Source of the DNA: an uncultured Hyphomonas sp.
Lineage (GTDB): Bacteria > Pseudomonadota > Alphaproteobacteria > Caulobacterales > Hyphomonadaceae
DNA: 64,000 nt
Reading direction: 5' to 3'
Assembly (NCBI RefSeq): GCF_963678195.1
Contig: NZ_OY782759.1
Coordinates: 3,541,961-3,605,960 of the forward strand
Below the pieces are notes generated by a model, which did no database searches, was not told the DNA's origin, and saw only the letters and a program-made list of their open reading frames with translations. The position numbers were made by a program, and so were the translations under genes. This document shows, in pieces, positions 34,412 to 43,624 of this stretch. Each line of letters starts with the position of its first letter. The first letter of the stretch is position 1.

Positions 34412-35500
34412 ATGCTGAAGGTCTACGGGCTCAAGGTTTCCTATTTCACGGGCAAGCTGGAAGCCTATCTGCGCTACAAGGAAATTCCCTACGATTTCCA
34501 TGAAATGACGGGGCGCGAATTCATGCGCACCATTCCGGAAAAGACCGGCGCCATGCAGATGCCCGCCGTGGAACTGCCGGACGGACGCTGGATGACCGAT
34601 TCCAGCCCGATGATCGACTGGTTCGAGACCCAGCACCCTGATCCGCCGATCCTGCCGGAAGACCCGGCGCAGGCCTTTCTCTGCCGCCTGATCGAAGACT
34701 ATGCCGACGAATGGCTCTGGCGCCCGGCGATGCACTATCGTTGGAGCTATCCGCTCTCCTCCAAACTGCTCGCCCGCCAGATTGCCGATGCGATGGGCCG
34801 GGACATCAAGGCGCCCGGTTTCCTGAAGCGCCGGCGGACCGAGAAGCGCCAGAAGCATAATTTCGTGGACCGGGACGGCGTCACGCCGGACACCCGCGCG
34901 CATGTCGAAGGCAGCTACCTCAAACTGCTCGACCTGCTTGAGCCGGTCTTTCAGGCCCGCCCCTTCCTGCTCGGCGACCGGCCGACGCTGGCCGATATCG
35001 GCCTGATGGGGCCCCTCTTCCGTCACTTCGCAATGGACCCTGTGCCCGGCATCATCATGCGGGAAACCGCCCCCGGCGTGATGGCCTGGGTCTACCGCGT
35101 CTGGAATGCCCGCGCCTCCCGCACCGGCGGCGATCTCGTCAGCGGAATCCCGGACGATCTCCTGCCCCTGCTGCGCGAGCTGGCGGAAACACATCTCGAA
35201 GCCCTGAACGCGAATGCGCTTGCCTGGCAGGCTGGCGGCGCGCGCCACGGCATGACCATCCAGGAGACGGTCTATCGGGACATTCAGACCTCCCAGTACC
35301 GGACCTGGTGCCTTGAAATGCTGCAGGCCCGCTATCGCGCCCTGAATGAGACGACGCGCGAGACACTCGATCCCGTCCTGCAGTCCACCGGCATCCTCGA
35401 ACCCCTGCTGCGCCTGCCGGATGCAGACAGCCATTACGCCAATGCGGCGCACGCCCCCTTTGGCAAATCCCTGCCCGTGTTTGAAGAGATCCGGAACTGA
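34412..35500 (+). CDS. glutathione S-transferase-like protein with long C-terminal extension
   Basis: This 362-residue protein starts with a thioredoxin-like GST domain (LKVYGLKVSYFTGKLEAYLR, MPAVELPDGRWMTDSSPMID). The all-helical domain includes RPFLLGDRPTLADIGLMGPL, the N-capping motif region of GSTs. It is 120-150 residues longer than ordinary GSTs, and the C-terminal 110 residues are helical with no domain I can name. There is no obvious catalytic Cys or Tyr at the usual place, so enzyme activity is uncertain. It lies 74 bp after tetR. AGGG lies in front of ATG 34412. Confidence 0.85.
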   Translation: MLKVYGLKVSYFTGKLEAYLRYKEIPYDFHEMTGREFMRTIPEKTGAMQMPAVELPDGRWMTDSSPMIDWFETQHPDPPILPEDPAQAFLCRLIEDYADEWLWRPAMHYRWSYPLSSKLLARQIADAMGRDIKAPGFLKRRRTEKRQKHNFVDRDGVTPDTRAHVEGSYLKLLDLLEPVFQARPFLLGDRPTLADIGLMGPLFRHFAMDPVPGIIMRETAPGVMAWVYRVWNARASRTGGDLVSGIPDDLLPLLRELAETHLEALNANALAWQAGGARHGMTIQETVYRDIQTSQYRTWCLEMLQARYRALNETTRETLDPVLQSTGILEPLLRLPDADSHYANAAHAPFGKSLPVFEEIRN

Positions 35501-35597
35501 CAGCCTCCCTTGCGGCAGGTTCCGTTGGGAGAGTGCTGGCGCAGTCGAAACCGGGGCGTATAAATGTGCCGGAAATATAGGAAGAGGAACGCGTGAC

Positions 35598-36773
35598 ATG
35601 GCAGACGCATATATCGTAGCAGCAAAACGTACCGCCGGTGGCCGCCGCGGCGGCGCCCTCGCCGAATGGCACCCGGGCGATCTCGGCGCGCAGATCCTGA
35701 ACGCGCTCGTGGACGAAACCGGCGTCGACCCGGCCGCCATCGAGGACGTGATCATGGGCTGCGTTTCGCAGGCCGGCGAGCAGGCAAACCAGATCGGCCG
35801 CACCGCCGTGCTCGCCTCGAAGCTGCCCCAGTCCGTGCCCGCCGTGTCGATCGACCGCCAGTGCGGCTCGTCCCAGCAGAGCCTCCAGTTCGCAGCTCAG
35901 GCCGTGATGTCCGGCACGCAGGACCTTGTCATCGCAGCCGGCGTCGAAAGCATGACCCGCTGCCCGATGGGCATCAATGCCCGCGCCGGCAAGCTGTTCG
36001 AAGTGCCGACCGATCCGACGCCGCAATCGGTGAAAGAGAAGTTCGGCATCAAGCAGTTCAGCCAGTTCGTTGGTGCCGAGATGATCGCCAAGAAGCATGG
36101 CCACACCAAGGAACAGCTCGACGCGTTCTCGGTCGAAAGCCACCGGCGCGGCGCTGAGGCCACAAAGGCCGGGGCCTTCAAGGACGAGATCGTCGCCCTC
36201 AAAGGCCGCGACCCGGAAGGCAATGAAGTGATGCACGACAAGGACGAAGGCATCCGCTACGACGCCTCGATGGAAGGCATGGCGAAGCTGAAGATCCTGA
36301 TGGATGACGGCATCATGACCGCCGCCAATGCCAGCCAGATCTGTGACGGCTCCTCTGGAGTCATGGTCGCGTCCGAGGCCGCCATCAAGGCGCACAACCT
36401 CACCCCGCTGGCCCGTATCCACAATCTCACCGTCACCGCCGGTGACCCGGTGATCATGCTGGAAGAGCCGCTCTTCGCCACCGACCGCGCCCTGCAGCGC
36501 GCCGGCATGAAAATGTCCGACATCGACCTCTACGAAGTGAACGAAGCCTTCGCGCCGGTGCCGCTCGCCTGGCTGAAGCATCACGGCGCAGACCCGGCGA
36601 AGCTGAACGTCAATGGCGGCGCCATCGCGCTTGGCCACCCGCTCGGCGCTTCGGGCACCAAGCTGATGACCACACTGGTCTATGCCCTGCGCGCCCGCGG
36701 CAAGAAGTATGGCCTGCAAACCATGTGCGAAGGCGGCGGCATCGCCAACGTCACCATCATCGAAGCCCTGTAA
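35598..36773 (+). CDS. acetyl-CoA C-acyltransferase (thiolase)
   Basis: The 391-residue thiolase has the nucleophile Cys89 in IDRQCGSSQQ, His347 in GGAIALGHPLGASG and Cys377 in MCEGGG. EVNEAFAPVPLAWLK is the usual NEAF motif. It either condenses two acetyl-CoA, feeding crotonyl-CoA to Ccr, or cleaves 3-ketoacyl-CoA in beta-oxidation. The SIDRQCGSSQQSL wording is found in several degradative thiolases, so the direction is not settled. ATG 35598 follows GAGGA. The frame's upstream extension lies inside the previous gene. Confidence 0.93.
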   Translation: MADAYIVAAKRTAGGRRGGALAEWHPGDLGAQILNALVDETGVDPAAIEDVIMGCVSQAGEQANQIGRTAVLASKLPQSVPAVSIDRQCGSSQQSLQFAAQAVMSGTQDLVIAAGVESMTRCPMGINARAGKLFEVPTDPTPQSVKEKFGIKQFSQFVGAEMIAKKHGHTKEQLDAFSVESHRRGAEATKAGAFKDEIVALKGRDPEGNEVMHDKDEGIRYDASMEGMAKLKILMDDGIMTAANASQICDGSSGVMVASEAAIKAHNLTPLARIHNLTVTAGDPVIMLEEPLFATDRALQRAGMKMSDIDLYEVNEAFAPVPLAWLKHHGADPAKLNVNGGAIALGHPLGASGTKLMTTLVYALRARGKKYGLQTMCEGGGIANVTIIEAL

Positions 36774-36797
36774 TCCGGGCCTTCAGACTGAATTGGC

Positions 36798-36831
36798 AAA
36801 CGCCGGACCTTCACAGGTCCGGCGTTTTTCT
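36798..36831. terminator. strong intrinsic terminator after the thiolase gene
   Basis: ACGCCGGACC (36800-36809) pairs perfectly with GGTCCGGCGT (36816-36825) around TTCACA, followed by TTTTCTTT. It also lies just past the stop of convergent asd. The short AAA on the left gives a weaker tail in that direction. Confidence 0.92.
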
Positions 36832-36837
36832 TTGGCC

Positions 36838-37932
<1,095 letters not shown>

Positions 37933-37944
37933 TCAGGAATTGGC

Positions 37945-38026
37945 CGTCCCGCGCCTTGGCGGGACGTTGGTGAGGGTGGCTGGCTTCAGATCGCACGCAC
38001 CCGCAACGTCCCGCAAAGGCGGGTCG
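37945..38026. repeat. pair of CGTCCCGC hairpins between usp and asd
   Basis: The octamer CGTCCCGC occurs twice. At 37945-37952 it pairs with GCGGGACG (37959-37966) around GCCTTG. At 38007-38014 it pairs, with one mismatch, with GCGGGTCG (38019-38026) around AAAG. The two hairpins are about 60 bp apart in a 222-bp gap. They resemble the paired palindromes of repetitive extragenic elements and may end the usp transcript. Confidence 0.6.
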
Positions 38027-38112
38027 TCTTGGTGGTAATAATGATCTGTGTCTTCAGCATGGCGCGCTGAATACGGTCATGGTGGGCAGAAGTAAAGTGC
38101 CTTGACCGCGGC

Positions 38113-38544
38113 CTATCCCCTCAGGATCAACACGGAACAATTGGCATGCAGCGCCGTCTGCGAGGCGTGCGAGCCAAACAGATGATCGCTCAGCTTGGGA
38201 TGGTGCGTCGCCATGACGACAAAATCCACGCCATGCGTCCGGATCACTTTCTGGATTGTCTCGTTCACGGCCTCATGGCTCTCGAACAGGGGCGTGATGG
38301 CATAGCCGAGGCGTGCTGCCTCAGCGGTAACGAAGGCTTCGAAGTCCGGCTTCCGCGCTTCCGGCATCTCCGTCAGATGCGTGCCCAGCGGATTGGTGAC
38401 CGTCAGGATCGACACTTTCGCCCCCGCCGGCCGGGCAAGGTATACCGCAGATTCCACAGCCAGCTGAGACGCCTCTCTGTGCCGCATGTCCACGGGGACA
38501 AGAATTTGCGTGGCGGGAAAGGGCGGTGTGGTCAGATCGGTCAT
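38113..38544 (-). CDS. universal stress protein UspA-family
   Basis: This 143-residue single Usp domain starts TQILVPVDMRHREASQLAVE and ends GSHASQTALHANCSVLILRG. The usual ATP-binding G-2x-G-9x-G(S/T) motif keeps only the last part (FGSHASQTAL). The first glycines are replaced in ATHHPKLSDHL, so nucleotide binding may be weak or lost. Usp proteins help survival under stress. GGGGAGGAG precedes the ATG. A single gene, upstream of asd on the same strand. Confidence 0.9.
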   Translation of the reverse strand: MTDLTTPPFPATQILVPVDMRHREASQLAVESAVYLARPAGAKVSILTVTNPLGTHLTEMPEARKPDFEAFVTAEAARLGYAITPLFESHEAVNETIQKVIRTHGVDFVVMATHHPKLSDHLFGSHASQTALHANCSVLILRG

Positions 38545-38623
38545 GAATATCTCCTCCCCGACAGCCTAACGGGTCTGGCCCGCTTTGTCAGGCGAGCGGC
38601 CTGCCGTACCGGCCGGGCGCAGC

Positions 38624-39244
38624 TCAAAGCCGCTCCAGCACGTAGACCGTCGAGCCTGAATTTTCGCCATGCGCCTGCAGATGCGGACCGTAAGCCTCAG
38701 ACCTGATCGCCACGTCTCCATCGGACACGCTTCGTCTGAGCCGTCCGCCATATTCGTCCATCGCCATGCTCTGGTCATTCAGCGAGAACGCCAGCAAGTC
38801 ACCCGGCGCAAGAATGGCAAGCAGGTCGTCATAGACCGACGCAGGCGCACCGCCCACGCTGATCACGCCAATCGCCGTGACGGCCCGGTAGTCTCCCGGC
38901 CGAACCGGCAGAGGAACAGCCGGATCCGTTTCCCACAATTTGTTGTAGATCTTCTTTTGCCGGGCCATGGCGAGCATCTCGCCGGACAGGTCGGTCCCAT
39001 CGATCCGGGTGAAGCCCGCCTCTGCCAGGGCGGTGCCTGAGAGACCTGTCCCGCAGCCGAAATCGAGGATCGGCGCGTCCTTGTCCGGCAATTCTGCGGA
39101 AAGGGCTGCCGCCACCCGTGCCGGTGTCGCATAGCCGGTTTCCAGAAGGTCCTGATCGTATTTCCCGGCCCATGCATTGTAGAGATCGCGCATCCCGTCA
39201 TTGCCGGAGACGCGGTAAACTTTGTCGAGGTAATTGTCGGTCAT
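38624..39244 (-). CDS. class I SAM-dependent methyltransferase
   Basis: The 206-residue protein has the Rossmann-like methyltransferase fold. Motif I is ILDFGCGTGLSGTALAEAGF, followed by IDGTDLSGEMLAMAR with the acidic loop residue that contacts the SAM ribose. The N-terminus, VYRVSGNDGMRDLYNAWAGK then YDQDLLETGYATPA, resembles small methyltransferases annotated near ubiquinone or trans-aconitate enzymes. I cannot name the substrate. No ribosome binding site is visible before the ATG. Confidence 0.88.
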   Translation of the reverse strand: MTDNYLDKVYRVSGNDGMRDLYNAWAGKYDQDLLETGYATPARVAAALSAELPDKDAPILDFGCGTGLSGTALAEAGFTRIDGTDLSGEMLAMARQKKIYNKLWETDPAVPLPVRPGDYRAVTAIGVISVGGAPASVYDDLLAILAPGDLLAFSLNDQSMAMDEYGGRLRRSVSDGDVAIRSEAYGPHLQAHGENSGSTVYVLERL

Positions 39245-39391
39245 GGGGGGACTTTAACCGGGCAGGTCCGCTGAAGTCCATGTGACCGCCTGTTCCCGGC
39301 AAGCGCTGCGCGTCCGCCCCGGTCCATGACCCGCCTTGTATCACGTGCTAGACTTTCACACGGTCATCTTCAGAAGGACGGGGAAAAGCCA

Positions 39392-39604
39392 ATGACACCC
39401 AGCATGTGGATCGGAGCCGTCGCCGGCCTGTTTGCCGGCTGGATTGTCGGAGCGGTGTTCACCAAGGGGCCGAAGACCCCGATGGAAGCGGTCTCAGGCG
39501 ATTATGAATCCGGCGGTCTCGGCTGTTTCGCATTCCTGGTTCTCATTTCCGTCTTTGTCGGCGGCGGCGTGATCGCGGGCGCGGTACTTGGCGGAGGGTT
39601 ATGA
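39392..39604 (+). CDS. small membrane protein with two glycine-rich helices
   Basis: This 70-residue protein has two hydrophobic segments. Residues about 5-22 (MWIGAVAGLFAGWIVGAVF) and 46-68 (FAFLVLISVFVGGGVIAGAV) are joined by a short polar loop, TKGPKTPMEAVSGDYESGGL. It resembles small alphaproteobacterial inner-membrane proteins of unknown role. GGGGAAAA precedes ATG 39392. The longer frame to 39326 lacks a ribosome binding site. Confidence 0.65.
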   Translation: MTPSMWIGAVAGLFAGWIVGAVFTKGPKTPMEAVSGDYESGGLGCFAFLVLISVFVGGGVIAGAVLGGGL

Positions 39605-39807
39605 ACGCTAACGACATCCGGCCCCTGCAGACCGAAGGGGATGGTGTAGGATGGGTATCGCTGCCTCAACCCGCCCAACCTTGCTTTAGCCGGTAATTGA
39701 GGAGGACCAACAACCACTGTCACATTCGGAATTGGTTCGGGAAGCCTTCGGGGAATTTTGGCGCACATTTGGCGAGAGTAATGTAAACTAACCTCTTGGA
39801 GCAAAGC

Positions 39808-40491
39808 ATGACTACTCCCAACTTCCCCATTGATCCGCAACACGTCGCTAACTGCTGTCGACATATTCGCAGCCAATTCACGCTCTCGCAGGAAAATCTC
39901 GCAGACATGTCTGGCTTGTCCACGAGGACGATCGAGAAGATCGAAAGCGGACGACACACTCCCTCAGTTGAGTCATTGAAATTAATCGCCCGAGCTGTCG
40001 GGATTGAAGTCACCTACTTCCGTAAGCAGACGGCAGAAGAGTTATCTCGCCTTGAGCAAGCCTGGCTGAAAGCTAAACGGAAGACGGTGATTGCCCGAAC
40101 CAATCCTGTAAGGACCGCTTCTGATTTTCTGAAGGTATATGGTGGCTGGCATGCTCGGCGAGTTGATATGAGCATTATCAACAACGATGATGCTTTGAAC
40201 CTGGCCGCAGAAGTTGACGAGTTACTGGAAGACTTAAGCATCATTTGGGATGAAAGTTATCAGTCCTACCGGGTTGAGAACGCCCGGCATATTTCATCTC
40301 TGTGTGCAGAATTAGAGAAGCTCGGCTATCTCTGTCATATGGGAACCCATAAGCAACGCATGCGAACTGTGGGAAAACCAGATCTCGAGTTTCTAGTGGG
40401 AGTTGTGACCTTCCTGCCCGCACCGGATGCAGACAAAGAAAGATACGCACTGATCGAACTGGAAAATGGCTGGGAAGTCGTTCCTGACTAG
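39808..40491 (+). CDS. helix-turn-helix regulator, AT-rich, probably acquired
   Basis: The 227-residue protein has an XRE-type HTH (residues about 16-72: IRSQFTLSQENLADMSGLST, then IEKIESGRHTPSVESLKLIA). A linker follows (YGGWHARRVDMSIINNDDALNLAAEVDELL), then a C-terminal domain of unknown fold ending in LENGWEVVPD. Codon use and base composition (roughly half GC) differ sharply from the surrounding genes at over 60%, a sign of recent transfer. No toxin or partner gene adjoins it. GGAG precedes ATG 39808, and a strong terminator follows. Confidence 0.8.
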   Translation: MTTPNFPIDPQHVANCCRHIRSQFTLSQENLADMSGLSTRTIEKIESGRHTPSVESLKLIARAVGIEVTYFRKQTAEELSRLEQAWLKAKRKTVIARTNPVRTASDFLKVYGGWHARRVDMSIINNDDALNLAAEVDELLEDLSIIWDESYQSYRVENARHISSLCAELEKLGYLCHMGTHKQRMRTVGKPDLEFLVGVVTFLPAPDADKERYALIELENGWEVVPD

Positions 40492-40517
40492 ATTTTCGGT
40501 TTGCTAGAACAACAAAC

Positions 40518-40550
40518 AGCCCGCCTCATTGCTGAGGCGGGCTTCCTTTT
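40518..40550 (+). terminator. strong intrinsic terminator after the AT-rich HTH gene
   Basis: AGCCCGCCTCA (40518-40528) pairs over 11 bp with TGAGGCGGGCT (40533-40543) around TTGC, followed by TCCTTTT. Confidence 0.92.
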
Positions 40551-40604
40551 CCGGGCGCGCGGTTTGCAGGGGGTCGCCGGTGCAGCCCGGTGGAGGTTCG
40601 GGCT

Positions 40605-41363
40605 TTACCGGTTCTGGCGTTCCTTCACGCCTTCCTCATCGGCGAGGGCACGGTCTTCCTCGTTGAATTCGATCTCGGCCTCTTCGCCCTTGCCATAGGC
40701 GCGGGATTTCTTGGCGAGCGCCGACATGCTGTCCTGCATGCTGCCCTGGCCGACGGCCATCGTCTTGCGGGCATCCATGCCAACGCTTTCGGCATCGTCG
40801 AAGCTGGCAAATTCGGCGCCGAGGAAGACAACTTCCCAGCCTTTCGCTTCTGCCCGTGCCAGCGCCGCCTTGGCGCCGTCTTTCGTCAGCTCACGGGAGG
40901 AATTTTCCAGCCCGTCGGTCATGATGACGATCACGGCCTTTTCCGGCTGGTCGGCTTCGGCGAGGCTCACCATGCGTCCGATCGCGTCGAACAGGGGCGT
41001 CATGCCGCGCGGATTGGCCTCGTCATCGGTAACATTGTTCCAGTCCTCGGCCTTCACGCTGTCGCGCAACACGTCGAACTGCATGCCTTCCTGATAGTCG
41101 AACACGGCGAGCGTGACATCGGTCTCGATGTCCTCGCCGTCGATCTCGCCCTCATCGGCCTCTCCGACACTTGCGGCATAGGCGTTGACGGAGCCAAGCG
41201 CCTCTTCCCAGATGTCGGACATGGAACCTGTCCGGTCGAGCAGAATGTAGGAATGTACCGCCCCCGGATCTTCCGGAGGTTCCGGCTGAATCTTGGCGCT
41301 GGCCGTCCCTGCCAGCGCGATGGCGGCGGCTCCGAATGTCAGTTTTGCGATGAAGGATTTCAT
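40605..41363 (-). CDS. exported von Willebrand factor A domain protein
   Basis: The 252-residue protein has a signal peptide (1-23, ending GTASA) and one VWA domain. The metal-ion-dependent adhesion motif is DRTGS (43-47), with a conserved Thr in NPRGMTPLFDAIGRM and Asp in VIVIMTDGLENSS. The C-terminal 60 residues are charged (GKGEEAEIEFNEEDRALADE). VWA domains mediate metal-dependent protein contacts, and the periplasmic partner is unknown. It is a close paralogue of the next gene. A 13-bp tandem repeat and AAGGGA lie before the ATG. Confidence 0.88.
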   Translation of the reverse strand: MKSFIAKLTFGAAAIALAGTASAKIQPEPPEDPGAVHSYILLDRTGSMSDIWEEALGSVNAYAASVGEADEGEIDGEDIETDVTLAVFDYQEGMQFDVLRDSVKAEDWNNVTDDEANPRGMTPLFDAIGRMVSLAEADQPEKAVIVIMTDGLENSSRELTKDGAKAALARAEAKGWEVVFLGAEFASFDDAESVGMDARKTMAVGQGSMQDSMSALAKKSRAYGKGEEAEIEFNEEDRALADEEGVKERQNR

Positions 41364-41376
41364 CCCGGCGTCCCTT

Positions 41377-41402
41377 CCAGTTTTATGGCCCAGTTTTATG
41401 GC
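41377..41402. repeat. 13-bp tandem duplication in a promoter region
   Basis: CCAGTTTTATGGC occurs twice back to back (41377-41389, 41390-41402), 14 bp upstream of the exported VWA gene's start. On the sense strand this reads GCCATAAAACTGG twice and could duplicate a -10-like element. Confidence 0.6.
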
Positions 41403-41504
41403 CGGAAGCGCCGGCCGCGTGCGTCTAGGGCCCCCACGGCCCGATTGAATAAACGATCGGTTAGGATTGAGGCGCGTTCGTGGCGGCTTGTTGCCGTTTG
41501 GAAG

Positions 41505-41536
41505 GTAAAAGGCCCGCCGGGATGCCAGCGGGCCTT
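41505..41536 (-). terminator. intrinsic terminator after the cytoplasmic VWA gene
   Basis: On the minus strand AAGGCCCGC (41536-41528) pairs with GCGGGCCTT (41517-41509) around a ten-base loop, then TTTA. It lies 28 bp past the stop. Confidence 0.88.
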
Positions 41537-41564
41537 CCAGTCTGAACAGGCGTTCAGGTTCGGC

Positions 41565-42272
41565 TTATTTCTTCCGTATGAAGAAGCCTTTTCGCTTCTC
41601 ACCGGTTCTCTGCTGAACATCCGCCTCGCCGGCCTCTTCGCGGTCTGCTTCGTCGAATTCGACCGGCGCAGATGCGGCCGAGGCATAATAGGCCTGGCTC
41701 TTGCGGGCGAGCTTTGCCATTGAGGCAGACATCCGGCCCCGGCCCATGGCCATGGATTTGTGCGCCGAAATGCCGACCGCGTCCGCATCGGCGAAGTTTG
41801 CAAACTCCGCGCCCAGGAAAACGGTTTCCCAGCCGCGCTTTTCCGCCCGGTCGAGCGCGGCCTTCACGCCCGCTTTCGTCACTTCGCGGGAGGCATTCTC
41901 CGCCCCGTCGGTCATGATGACGATGACGGCCTTTTCCGGATTGTCGGCCTCGGCGATGGAAATGAGCCGCGCGATGGCGTCGAACAGGGGCGTCATGCCA
42001 CGCGGGCTTGCCTCGCTGTCCGTGACATTGCGCCAGGCATCGGGCTGAACAGCACGGCGCAGAACGTCGAACTGGAGGCCATCCTGCGCGTCGAACACGG
42101 CGAGCGTGATCCGGGGCACCACATCCCCGGCCTGCCCGGCGATGTTGGCGGCATAGGCATTCACCGAGCTCAGCGCCTCATCCCAGATGGAAGACATCGA
42201 GCCGGTACGGTCGAGAAGAATGTAGGAGTGTATTTTGGCCGGGGATTGGGTCTTGTCGTCTGTCTGGGCCAT
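41565..42272 (-). CDS. cytoplasmic von Willebrand factor A domain protein
   Basis: From ATG 42272 (GGAGGGA upstream) the protein has 235 residues and no signal peptide. The VWA domain starts at once, with MIDAS DRTGS at 21-25, GMTPLFDAIARLISIAEADN and VIVIMTDGAENAS. It shares long stretches with the exported paralogue (SVNAYAA, NPEKAVIVIMTDG, FLGAEFA.F.DA), so the pair arose by duplication and then split between compartments. The C-terminus ends in a basic KRKGFFIRKK. TerY-like or stress-response VWA proteins are possible relatives. Confidence 0.88.
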   Translation of the reverse strand: MAQTDDKTQSPAKIHSYILLDRTGSMSSIWDEALSSVNAYAANIAGQAGDVVPRITLAVFDAQDGLQFDVLRRAVQPDAWRNVTDSEASPRGMTPLFDAIARLISIAEADNPEKAVIVIMTDGAENASREVTKAGVKAALDRAEKRGWETVFLGAEFANFADADAVGISAHKSMAMGRGRMSASMAKLARKSQAYYASAASAPVEFDEADREEAGEADVQQRTGEKRKGFFIRKK

Positions 42273-42345
42273 GGGAGTCCCTCCTCTGCTGGCCCCCCGG
42301 CCCGTCAAACGAGATGGGGAGAGGATCGGCCCGCACAAGTGGCAA

Positions 42346-42378
42346 AATAAAAAACCGGGAGGCTTGCGCGCTCCCGGT
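42346..42378 (-). terminator. intrinsic terminator after the desaturase gene
   Basis: On the minus strand ACCGGGAG (42378-42371) pairs with CTCCCGGT (42361-42354), then TTTTTTATTTT. It ends the desaturase transcript, about 100 bp beyond its stop. Confidence 0.9.
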
Positions 42379-42423
42379 CTCTCATTTTTGATCCGCACCC
42401 GGCGAAACCAGGCCGCTATATAT

Positions 42424-42445
42424 GGTCTATAGACGGTCTATAGAC
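42424..42445. repeat. tandem GGTCTATAGAC palindromes
   Basis: GGTCTATAGAC occurs twice head to tail (42424-42434, 42435-42445). Each holds the perfect palindrome GTCTATAGAC. It lies between the desaturase stop and its terminator, so it is probably transcribed. Its role is unknown; it could be a tandem binding site. Confidence 0.6.
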
Positions 42446-42476
42446 GGTGTTTGTGAGTGTGTTCGCGGGGCACCCG

Positions 42477-43370
42477 TCAGGCAAATTGCGGCGCGATGCG
42501 CAGGTTGCGGACCCAGCCGATTTTCTCCATCGCGAGCAGGATCGTACCGTTATAATCCACGATCCGGTTCCAGATGCCCTTGCGCGGACGGTGCAGCGCG
42601 CTGGTCGGCTCGGAATGGTGGTGGTCGTGGAAAGCCTCGCCGCCTGTCAGCAGACCGATCAGATGGTCTGCCCAGATCGGCGTCTTCAGGTGGCCCAGCA
42701 CGTTGATGCCGTAGACTGTCGCGTGGAACTGGATGGCCCGGCCGATCACGACACTGGCATGCAGCAGCGCCGTCAGCACCAGCGAACCGCCCGCCGCCCA
42801 GACGATCAGATAGATCGCCGCCGGAATGACGAGGTGCACCACAAGACTGATTTCATTATAGAAACGGTCCATCCACACGATGACCGGCTGGTTCTTCAGC
42901 CACATGGCCAGCGGGCGTTCCATGTCTTTCTTGTCGCGCCACAGGATCCAGCCGACCCAGGCCCAGCGCTTGGATTCAAACGGATTGTGCGGGTCGCCCG
43001 GCTTGTCGGAAAAGCGGTGATGCTGGGAGTGATAGTTCACCCAGTCCTTCACATTGCCCTGCATCGCGATGACCAGATTGATCATGGTCAGCACCTGCCC
43101 CGGCACGGCCAGTTCCCCCGCCCGGTGCTGCAGGATGCGGTGCAGCGGCCCGATGCCGGCATTGCAAACGAAAATCGTGAACGCGATCACGGCAAACGCA
43201 ACCAGCATATACCACCAGTGAAAAGTGAGATGGCTGAGGAAAATGCCCAGCAGAACCATGGTCACAAACAGCGCGACGCCCAGAACGGGATAGCCGAAAG
43301 CCGAGAAAAAACTGGCGTAATTGAAGGTCTTCCAGTTTTTTGGAATCGCCAGAGAGCGCGGCAGGGTCAT
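42477..43370 (-). CDS. acyl-CoA/fatty acid desaturase
   Basis: This 297-residue membrane di-iron desaturase has three histidine boxes: HRILQH (77-82), HSQHH (114-118) and HDHHH (248-252). Hydrophobic helices lie at about 26-48, 52-70, 175-192 and 195-212. It matches the delta-9 stearoyl-CoA/acyl-lipid group, which introduces a cis double bond to adjust membrane fluidity. No cytochrome b5 domain is fused, so a separate electron donor is needed. GAGGAACTGA precedes the ATG. Confidence 0.93.
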   Translation of the reverse strand: MTLPRSLAIPKNWKTFNYASFFSAFGYPVLGVALFVTMVLLGIFLSHLTFHWWYMLVAFAVIAFTIFVCNAGIGPLHRILQHRAGELAVPGQVLTMINLVIAMQGNVKDWVNYHSQHHRFSDKPGDPHNPFESKRWAWVGWILWRDKKDMERPLAMWLKNQPVIVWMDRFYNEISLVVHLVIPAAIYLIVWAAGGSLVLTALLHASVVIGRAIQFHATVYGINVLGHLKTPIWADHLIGLLTGGEAFHDHHHSEPTSALHRPRKGIWNRIVDYNGTILLAMEKIGWVRNLRIAPQFA

Positions 43371-43624
43371 TCAGTTCCTCCAGATGACAGATGGTCTTCC
43401 ACCGGACCTCTATTCATCCGGCAAGTTAGGGGCATTCTTACGCGGTGTGCCGTTACCGTAAAGATGAATCAGGCGTCACTTATGCGTTATTCTGCCCGCC
43501 CGCGTACCGGGCGGCGGGGCCTGCACAGACCGGGTGACAGCCGGGGGTGACTGCAACGCAGGGATTCGGATAGACAATCGGCTTGCCGGGGCGCGTTCGC
43601 GCCATGCGAACGGGGTCAGATTTC

